Assembly (NCBI GenBank): GCA_037176845.1
Contig: JAYKXP010000038.1
Location: forward strand, 124,001 to 188,000
Source of the DNA: Paramarasmius palmivorus
Lineage: Eukaryota > Basidiomycota > Agaricomycetes > Agaricales > Marasmiaceae
Direction of reading: 5' to 3'
Length of the DNA stretch: 64,000 nucleotides
Shown here piece after piece: positions 57,624 to 64,000 of the stretch. The notes beneath the pieces were generated by a model. That model was not told where the DNA came from and did not search any database. It worked only from the letters and a program-made list of their open reading frames with translations. Position 1 is the first letter of the stretch. Every line of letters begins with the position of its first letter. Made by a program: the position numbers and the translations under genes.

Positions 57624-58313
57624 CTTGTTGTAACAAAATCAGAAAACGTATAAGACTTGTATAGAGGCTTATACGAAAACCTTTACCCCCAGGCCTATGA
57701 CGATAAGCCCCTATTCTGTCACTTTGTCTTTGGCTGCGTCTTTGGCCATGTTTGTCATCTAAATAAGGACAAATTTTCTCTCTATATAAAAGGGCCCATC
57801 AAATCTATTCACCATTCTTTCTGTTCTTCCACCATACTTAGTCTCAAGTAAGTTTCTACTACTCTCCAGAGAATCTCAGGCTTACCTCTTTACAGATTAT
57901 ACAGACATAAATACATATCATAACCAGTATAAAAGTAGCATCACCATCACTGTCATTGTTTAGTATTGCACACTTGACAGTATGGAAGATCAAGCATCAT
58001 CATCCAGTAGTACCAATTCCAAGCCAAATCAATCAGCTCTGAAAAGGGCCAGCAGCATCAGTACCCAAAGCACTTCCAGCAGAAGGTCGTCAAGTATGTT
58101 GGTTTCACAATCTAGCAGTAGGCAATCTCTTATTGGAACACAAAAAGCAGTACAGTGGGCAACACCTTTATCACATACCAGGGCTATACCAGCAAGATTG
58201 GAGTCTGGGACAGAAGTGGATGACGATCGAGAACTATCATCTCGTTTAACCCAATATCTTTTCTTCAGAGCAAGAAATAAAAGGTTGGGACTTCCAGCAC
58301 CAGTTACGAGTTC
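57624..58313 (+). mobile_element. Possible LTR-retrotransposon 5' end, interrupted at 58314
   Basis: An AT-rich stretch begins TTGTAACAAAATC and has a TATA box (TATATAAAAGGG) at 57783 and a leader. An open frame from ATG 57982 encodes a Ser-rich basic protein start (MEDQASSSSSTNSKPNQSAL, then RRSSSMLVSQSSSRQS). This order of LTR-like sequence, leader and gag-like frame suggests a retroelement. No primer-binding site was identified, so the class is uncertain. The frame is cut after about 110 codons by the unit starting at 58314. It could instead be an ordinary host gene. Confidence 0.35.
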
Positions 58314-58557
58314 GGAGTTATCCGAATTCGTTCTTTATCCGTTTGTCCTTTTTCGCTTGCCCCCTCGTCTCGCGATCTGATTGGTTGATAAAAATCCCAT
58401 TTTCCCACGCATCGCTTTCTTGTCATCTCGGCCTTGTCATCGTTTTTGTCATCCTCGTTTTGTCATCCTTTTGCCTTGTCCGCTTTGGCAGAACTTATAT
58501 ATACTAGTAGGTACTTGGGATACAACGGAAACAATGCGCAGTACAGTGTTTGATTCT

Positions 58558-59725
58558 CTACGCGTTACGGTATATCCCTTCTCTTTTGGCATGTTCTCGT
58601 CTTTCCCCTACTCGCCCCGTCATCTTGTCCCATATCTCTTCGCTGTCGTCGGTCTCCGTTAGTATGAACTTTCTCATTGTTTCGTGTCCGACTTCGCTGG
58701 TAATGCGCCCCGTGTTACTGTGGAAATGTCTCCTCCATGGCCCCATCTCAGCTTCCATCCCTCTCGGGTCCATCAGAATCACCAACCATAGTCTGGTCGA
58801 CCACATGCGTAGAATGTCGACGTGTGCGGGGAGTCGCATTCCTCTGTCCCTCTCGATTCCGCACGATCTGAGGGTCCTAGGTACGCGAAGCCGTAGCATG
58901 GCCTCTGCTATGAGTCGTTCGTCCGTCTTCCAGAAGCTGATCACGACCTGGCGGAGACTGGTGAGGCTTCTCAGGTCCATGTGCGTTACACAGTCGCCGA
59001 TGTAGGGCCCGTCGCAGCACGCTATCTTGAGTTTTGTTACTGAAGGGAAGGGCGTGACGTTGTTTTCAGCGAAGCAGACCATTTCGGCAGGGAGCTCAGC
59101 TTCGGTGACGTTGGGAAATGTGATGTTCCTTACGGTGAGCGTCACGGGTATAACACTGTCGTTGGAATGAATAATGATGGTGGTGAGAGTGGGGGCGCAG
59201 GCTGTTATGAGCTGGCAAATGGCGACGTGATCCGTTGCTGAGATATGACCACAGGGACCCGACTCTTCGAGCCGAATACCACATCCTTCGCGTTGCTCCC
59301 GTGTCTTCCTCGCGGCTCGTGGAACGATGGCCGGGCCGCACCCTATCTGTATGTGGAGGGACTGTACCATAGCTATCCTTTTGGAGTCGCTGTTCATGCA
59401 GCTGAATAAAGAGAATAGAGAAGCGAGTCTGGTGAGGATGACGTCCTCGAGGAGCTTGCGCTGTAGCCTGTCGCTGTGCATTAGCATTTTGTGTTTTCGA
59501 CGCGTGTGCTTGTCGGGGGAGGTAATCGATGACCACGTACATTCTCTGCGTCTCTCTGCATAGTACTACCAGGCTGGAACGTCCGTCAAACCCTGAATCC
59601 TTTGCAAGTGGTTCGAATATCTCTGCAAGGATGTCGTAGTTGAGCCTCTCCCTTTGGGGTTTCTTCTTCGCCGCTATTTCGCTGTCTCCGTTTTTGGCAG
59701 GGTCTTGGTCGGTGTTCTTTTCCAT
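58558..59725 (-). CDS. F-box-like / leucine-rich-type protein
   Basis: Two exons, 59541-59725 and 58558-59473, give 366 residues from MEKNTDQDPAKNGD; the donor is GTACGT and the join keeps frame. Residues of about 28-60 (RLNYDILAEIFEPLAKDSGF followed by LVVLCRETQR) have the F-box-like pattern of Agaricomycete proteins (L-P-x-DILxEIF). The rest contains irregular Leu/Ile-spaced segments (VTKLKIACCDGPYIGDCVTH, LRSLTSLRQVVISFW) suggestive of leucine-rich repeats. Such proteins usually act as substrate adaptors of SCF ubiquitin ligases; that role here is inferred. F-box-like families are hugely expanded in mushrooms, so finding one on a mobile unit is plausible. Confidence 0.65.
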
Positions 59726-59969
59726 TGCACTGGGGTCCTCTCCTCCATGACTGTATTCCTTTTATTGCGTCCTCGCCGTAGGTCGTTGATGCCGTTCCTG
59801 CGATGTATTTCGGTGTTTACGTCAATTCAAAGTTTGGGAAATTTACTCCGTCACGTGTTATGTTTAGTTCACGTAAGTTTTCGACACTTTGCTCGTAGCC
59901 ATTTCCACGTATTCTACGTTGGTGTGTGAATCGTGGACAATACAGGACTAATTTCTCTGTACTTATTCT

Positions 59970-60426
59970 CTAATCTGAGTCCCATCCGCATGAGGTACAT
60001 ACACTGCTTCCTATGTTGACCTCGTCGCATCTGTTACACCTCCATCTTTGGAGTCCCCCCTCCAGCTGACGTCTTTCTTCGCGGGTCGTATTCTCCATCA
60101 CCCAGTCTTGGTCCGACCCGGAATCGCTGCCGACCTCGGAGTCTGTGGTCCATTCCTCTGCTATCGCTTGAAGAAAGGTCACTGTTTCAATAACAGGTGC
60201 GACGCCGTTGTATCCCCCTGTCGTGACCTCGGTGTTAGTGCTTCATCCGTGTATTGTACATGCTGCTTGCTTACCGTCTAGGGCTCTCCGGATGATGTCC
60301 GCGACGACTTCCTTTTGTGCGTTGTTGAGTGTTTCCAGAGTGGCGCCTGTAATCTATTCGTCAGGTACTGAAAGTCCTGTAGGGCGAAGGGGACGTACAC
60401 ATTGCAACAACTTCTTCGTTGGTCAT
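59970..60426 (-). CDS. Small acidic protein with C-terminal zinc ribbon
   Basis: Three exons, 60399-60426, 60275-60346 and 59970-60217, join in phase to give 115 residues from MTNEEVVAM. The N-terminal half is helical (LNNAQKEVVADIIRRALDGG), the middle is acidic (TTDSEVGSDSGSDQDW), and the end is WRCNRCDEVNIGSSVCTSCG, a Cys4 ribbon with W-x-C-x2-C and C-x2-C as in RanBP2-type fingers. RanBP2 fingers bind ubiquitin or single-stranded RNA; the function here is unknown. The splice sites, including GTACGT and GTAAGC donors, support a real gene despite its size. Confidence 0.65.
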
Positions 60427-61008
60427 GGCTGGTCCTGTGGTCGTCTTTGTTTGACTATGCTTTCCTGCTGGGAGACACTTGTCACCCGTCGCGTTTTTAT
60501 ATTCATCGTGCTCTGCGTTCATTTTAGTCTAGAGGCCGTGGCGGCGCATTCAGGTCCTGCTCTCCGTGTTAATGGCTCTTGTGATCTGACGGCTGAACGA
60601 TTCTAATGTCGTTTTCTTTGACTCAATTACGTGCTTGTGGTCTCGCTCTGTGCTTCTCCTATGGTCCGTTCAGCCCCGTTGTGAACGTTTCTGCATTAGT
60701 GCCTACGTTGATTCTGTGTATTTCCGAGCCCTGCCTGTCTATTGCTTGCGCTAGAAGCTGGTGTGGTTCTCCATTTGCTGTGCACCAGTCATATCCACGC
60801 TCGGACGGATCCTCTTTGACGCCACAGACATCTTTCGTGTCTTGGCTCAGGTGTGGTTTCTCTTCGCGTACTTCATAATTCTCGATGATAGGGTAAATTC
60901 AGGATTTACATTGTTTAATTAACGAGTCCTTCTATTTCACGGTTGCTCGCATTCCCGCTGCCTTGCGACTACCTGTTCGCCCTAGAATCCGGTGGCGTTT
61001 AGCTTTAA
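60427..61008. other. Intergenic within the putative element
   Basis: About 580 bp without a supported gene. It holds the upstream region of the zinc-ribbon gene and the 3' flank of the nucleotidyltransferase-like gene. Confidence 0.4.
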
Positions 61009-62028
61009 TCAGGTTTCGTCTCGTGTCATTCTTACCTCAGACGCCTTCCTTCCACATTCTGGACATCCCGTCCTTTCTCCTTGAATAACCCGTGTCACTT
61101 CCTGATTGGTGAATGAAACAGTCCAGAACGCCTCTGGTGATCTGTTCCCGCCCTTCGACTGCCCCTGCTGTGGGACTAGTGATTTCTTCAGTGACTTTAC
61201 GTCGTTGGTGTTCCTCTGGAAGGTCGCCACCTCGGATTGTGGGTTCGCTGCTTCGTAGGCTGTCACGGTGTATACAGACTTCCAGCCCCTTGCTTCGTAC
61301 TTGGCTGTGCATCGTTTGACGTCCTCGGAATTCTTGTCACGGAGAATGAGATTCGTCTTCTTGTCGATTGTGAAATGGGGAAAGAGGCATGTCACTTCGT
61401 CATGGGTGGCAAAGTTCATTACCGCCGCTGGACGATCGAGGCTTGAAGTCAGCTACTCGTTGACAGTGTGATTTGTTCAGGACTCACTGGAGTAAAACTT
61501 TAGTACTGCCTCCTTGGGCCTGCAGCGAGTAGCGACGACCTGTATGATTTTCCCGCCTTCCTTTTTGAAGTTGAATACTCCCGCTATGTGACTGTTTGAA
61601 TATCGGTCGCCCATCTTTCCTGTGTTGGGGGTCCATTCGGCAAGTTCTTGATCTAATGCGTGGGCGAAATTTTTGGGCTGTTGTCTGACCGCTCGTCTGC
61701 CTCCCACGATCTTCTCCGTCAGCGGCGTAAACGTGTATCCGACGCTGATAATGGCGGATCCCATGTCTAGCGCGCCCTCCTGTGAAACGAAGACGTCGAG
61801 ATCGTTGGGCTCGAAGGTCCCTTCCGCGAGATGAGCCAGGATCGCCGATCCAGTGACTAATGCCTGAGTCCTTTCCTGCGCCTGGCGGAACACTGTCACT
61901 TCGTTCGGTTTGAAGAAGTCTTTGTACATTTCGCTGGCTAGTATAACACCTGGGCTGCTTTTCTTGGTCAGTCACACCGGTATCGATGATTTAATGGTTG
62001 TCACTTACTTTTCGCCTTCCGTTGTCAT
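61009..62028 (-). CDS. Nucleotidyltransferase-fold-like protein with C-terminal zinc-binding Cys pair
   Basis: Three exons, 62010-62028, 61488-61949 and 61009-61427, give 299 residues from MTTEGES. Near residue 35-60, LVTGSAILAHLAEGTFEPND is followed by LDVFVS. This matches the nucleotidyltransferase pattern hG[GS]-x-Dh[DE]h, with GS and DLD separated by about 14 residues. After that come IISVGYTFTPLTEK, IIQVVATRCRPKEAVLKFY and, across an intron, STAVMNFATHDEVTCLFP. The last part has TGCPECGRKA, a single C-x2-C. I infer a degenerate or specialised nucleotidyltransferase fold, a pattern that recurs in uncharacterised mushroom proteins. The third catalytic carboxylate was not located, so activity is uncertain. 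Confidence 0.6.
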
Positions 62029-62328
62029 GATGTTTGCTATTTCTCGCAGCGATCTCGAGGGAAGATGGTGCTAGGCGAACGGCAAGGTGGTGTTTCACTG
62101 GGTACGTGTTAAATTGCTCGAAGTCCCTCCACGTAAGCCTGGCATCTATGCCGTTTGGATGCTTCTAGTTTAGACTTTATTTCTTTGTATGAGGTTGGCC
62201 TGAGATCTCGCTTTGTGGCGTTAGTGTGTAATGACGTTCCCGATTTAATTTTGGCGGCCTCGTGGCACGCGAGTTGTTTTCGTGGAGCGAACAGTTACAT
62301 AGTTTCACAAGATCTACTTTACGTTGCC

Positions 62329-63553
62329 TCAATCGTCGTCATCTCCTTCCTGCTGGTCGATCGCCATTCTCTTCAGCTGCTCTTGAGTCTCCAGCTCTTC
62401 CTCTGCAAAGTATCCAACCTTGCGTTTCAACGTGGCTGGGGCCTGTTTGTTGGTGATGGTCGAAACGCGAGATTCCTGTTGTCAGCGTTTGAGTCAGTAT
62501 TGCGTCGTTGTGGTCGGGCTGAAGTATGCTCCCACCTCGGAAAACCTGCTGTCCATTAGTGTTATCCCTCGAAGCACCAGTCTGGTCTTGTACTGATGAC
62601 TGCCGGCGTTGTCCCTTTTACCGAGTCCCTTGCCTTGCGTTTCGACCACTGCGAGAGTCAGTTGAACCTCCACGATGTCCCCAACACGCAGTCTAGACGG
62701 TGGGATGGTATCGAATCTGTCTGTACGTCAGTGCTACTCTGTCCTTCGTAAAATACTCGACATGCCTGGTTCTCCCGGAAGTGTCGTGTCGACGTTCGTA
62801 ATAAGCGACGTCGTTTTCGGTGGAATGGATGAAGTTGTCCGTTTTCATCTGTTCCAGGTGGCCTTTAGGGTCTATGTCGGTTGAGAATGGGACGTGTGTC
62901 TCGTTTCCCGCGAAGCGTCTACTAGTGAAATAGCGGTTGCTGATCTCGATGGCGTGGTAGTCTCCGACGTAAGTGTGAACGTCGGGAATGGTCTCTTCGC
63001 GTATGTGTTTTCGAAGCATAGCGTTGACTCGATTGATGCCTTGGATGGATTGAAGGAAGGTGGGCTGGTCGAGTCCTGTAATAATGATGCGTTGCTGTAT
63101 GTTGCGAGCAGACGTGTTTCTGCGGATACGAAATCAGGTTCGTATTCACCTTTTGCATCGTGCACTTACTTTCCGAAGGGTCTCATGATAGGTGGGAGGT
63201 CGCATTGCGCTATAATACCCTGTACTGAGAAGACTATCTCCTCAGTGACTCCTTCCTCGTTGATTTCGGTCAACCTCCATGTCAGACACTCTCGTGTGCC
63301 AGTCTGCGTCGCGTCCACGGAATCGTTCTTCCAATCGAGTTTCTAATTCCTTTGTGTCAGCGGTGTATTCGCATTTTCTCAGAAGCATACTTCTGCAAAG
63401 CACGCGAGCTGGTTCATCGTGAATCCTTTCTCTGTTCTGCTTGTTGCCAGCTTCTCTAGCTGGGTCCCTGTATGTTATATCAGTGTACTGAACACGTTGT
63501 ATGTGAACGTGTGGCTTACCGGCCTGCTTGAGATTGTAATTCTGGGGGAGCAT
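62329..63553 (-). CDS. Conserved hypothetical protein on the putative element
   Basis: The ATG at 63551-63553 (MLPQNYNLKQAG) is followed by several exons ending in DDDD-stop at 62329. Recognisable parts in order: REEVIPD-type region around VHTYVGDYHAIEISNRYF; PFSTDIDPKGHLEQMKTDNF and IHSTENDVAYYERR; then RLRVGDIVEVQLTLAVVE, then YKTRLVLRGITLMDSRFSE; and an acidic, Gln-rich tail (EEELETQEQLKRMAIDQQEG). The VGDIVEVQ...LVLRGI pattern is one I associate with a repeated Agaricomycete hypothetical family, without any assigned function. The exact joins in the N-terminal half are uncertain because three frames alternate there. Confidence 0.55.
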
Positions 63554-64000
63554 TCGTCAGATGGGTGTAAGTTACAGGTGAGTGTTTCGTTGAGGGGTTG
63601 TAAGACAGAGGTGAGTGTGCGTCAAAGCTATCGTTTTCTCCAAGTCCGTTCGAATTCTGAGATCAGATCTCCTGCCTGTACCTTTTCTTCTGTTTCGACA
63701 GATCCGTCATCGTATGCCTGATCGCGGTCCGGCTTTATTTTCGAGATTGCCGTGATATCTCAGATCGCATGGACGTTACATTAGTTTTTGTATGGGTTCT
63801 ATGCCTTGTTCGGTGATGGTCTGCCGACCCTTTGCAATTTTTCCTATTCGGAGTTATTTCGAGGGCGTGTGCATTTCGTCGTTCGTAGTTCTGGTTCGGG
63901 CCTTGCGTCTGTCCAGTTTGCTATAAAAGCGCGTATACCTTGGGTTTGATTCATCCAGTTCAACCCTTGAACACCCTTGTATCCTCCTCTCTTCACTGAC
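63554..64000 (+). promoter_or_regulatory. Promoter of a plus-strand gene beyond the window edge
   Basis: A TATA box (CTATAAAAGC, TATAAAA at 63922-63928) is followed by a pyrimidine-rich CTCCTCTCTTCAC leader at the very end. An ATTCGGAGTTAT motif at about 63848 repeats the core of the element terminus. The region also serves as the divergent upstream sequence of the hypothetical gene at 62329-63553. The downstream gene itself is not visible. Confidence 0.5.

Larger units (their letters stand above)
58314..64000. mobile_element. Left part of a putative large cargo-bearing element (right end beyond window)
   Basis: The boundary is defined by sequence shared with the copy at 55757, starting TTACGAGTTCGGAGTTATCC and containing a hairpin TTCGGAGTTATCCGAA. 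Left of 58314 is AT-rich DNA with an open frame that stops matching sense; right of it lie four compact minus-strand genes and a plus-strand promoter at the window edge. No transposase is visible in the window. In Agaricomycetes, KDZ-type DNA transposons are known to carry unrelated genes such as TET/JBP; whether this is one of them is inference. Confidence 0.45.

Noticed and set aside
60606..60878. Plus-strand frame of 90 residues inside the putative element
   Set aside because: Cys/Ser/Leu-rich, without homology or promoter, lying between minus-strand genes.
1..64000. CRISPR arrays or bacterial-type operons
   Set aside because: No regularly spaced short repeats were seen, and gene structure is clearly eukaryotic with spliceosomal introns.

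Overview
The window is genomic DNA from a filamentous basidiomycete, very probably a mushroom-forming Agaricomycete. Genes are split by many short (about 50-60 bp) GT-AG introns. The families are typical of that group: MYND proteins, P450, short tyrosinase, CON-6, the giant DUF3638/DUF3645 protein and expanded unknown families. An intron-containing nuclear tRNA-Glu is also present. No organellar, bacterial or CRISPR features were seen. Exon joins were made by eye from reading frame, splice signals and comparison of paralogues inside the window.

Layout. 0-2.7 kb: two MYND-type paralogues on the plus strand, the first cut by the window edge. 2.7-9 kb: two MFSD1-like major-facilitator transporters on the minus strand flanking a short-chain dehydrogenase-like gene, each with GATA-factor sites about 105-120 bp upstream. 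10.2-14.2 kb: a cytochrome P450 and a membrane protein, then a tRNA-Glu. 14.8-26.3 kb: three tandem members of an uncharacterised protein family (called here the LGHG family, from its N-terminal motif), with a third, apparently frameshifted MYND gene on the other strand between the first and second. 27.9-36.4 kb: an HSP20-domain protein with a long disordered N-terminus, a multi-pass membrane protein and a tyrosinase. 36.9-39.5 kb: a fourth LGHG gene (minus). 40-41 kb: a C2H2 zinc-finger protein. 41.8-51.3 kb: one giant DUF3638/DUF3645 gene. 52.5-53.1 kb: a CON-6 gene with a small inverted-repeat element bearing telomere-like repeats in its upstream region. 54-58.3 kb: gene-poor, repeat-like DNA. 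58.3-64 kb: a different block that begins with a repeated terminus and carries four compact minus-strand genes and, at the edge, a plus-strand promoter. It looks like the left part of a large cargo-bearing mobile element.

The main result concerns the LGHG family. The four members share an N-terminal region and exon pattern but have unrelated C-termini. One is fused to a catalytically dead AGC/YPK1-type kinase domain plus a Zn2Cys6 DNA-binding domain. One is fused to a WOPR (Gti1/Pac2) transcription-factor domain. One has a long Ser-rich tail and one is internally deleted. This suggests the N-terminal region is a shuffling regulatory module attached to transcription-factor-type domains.
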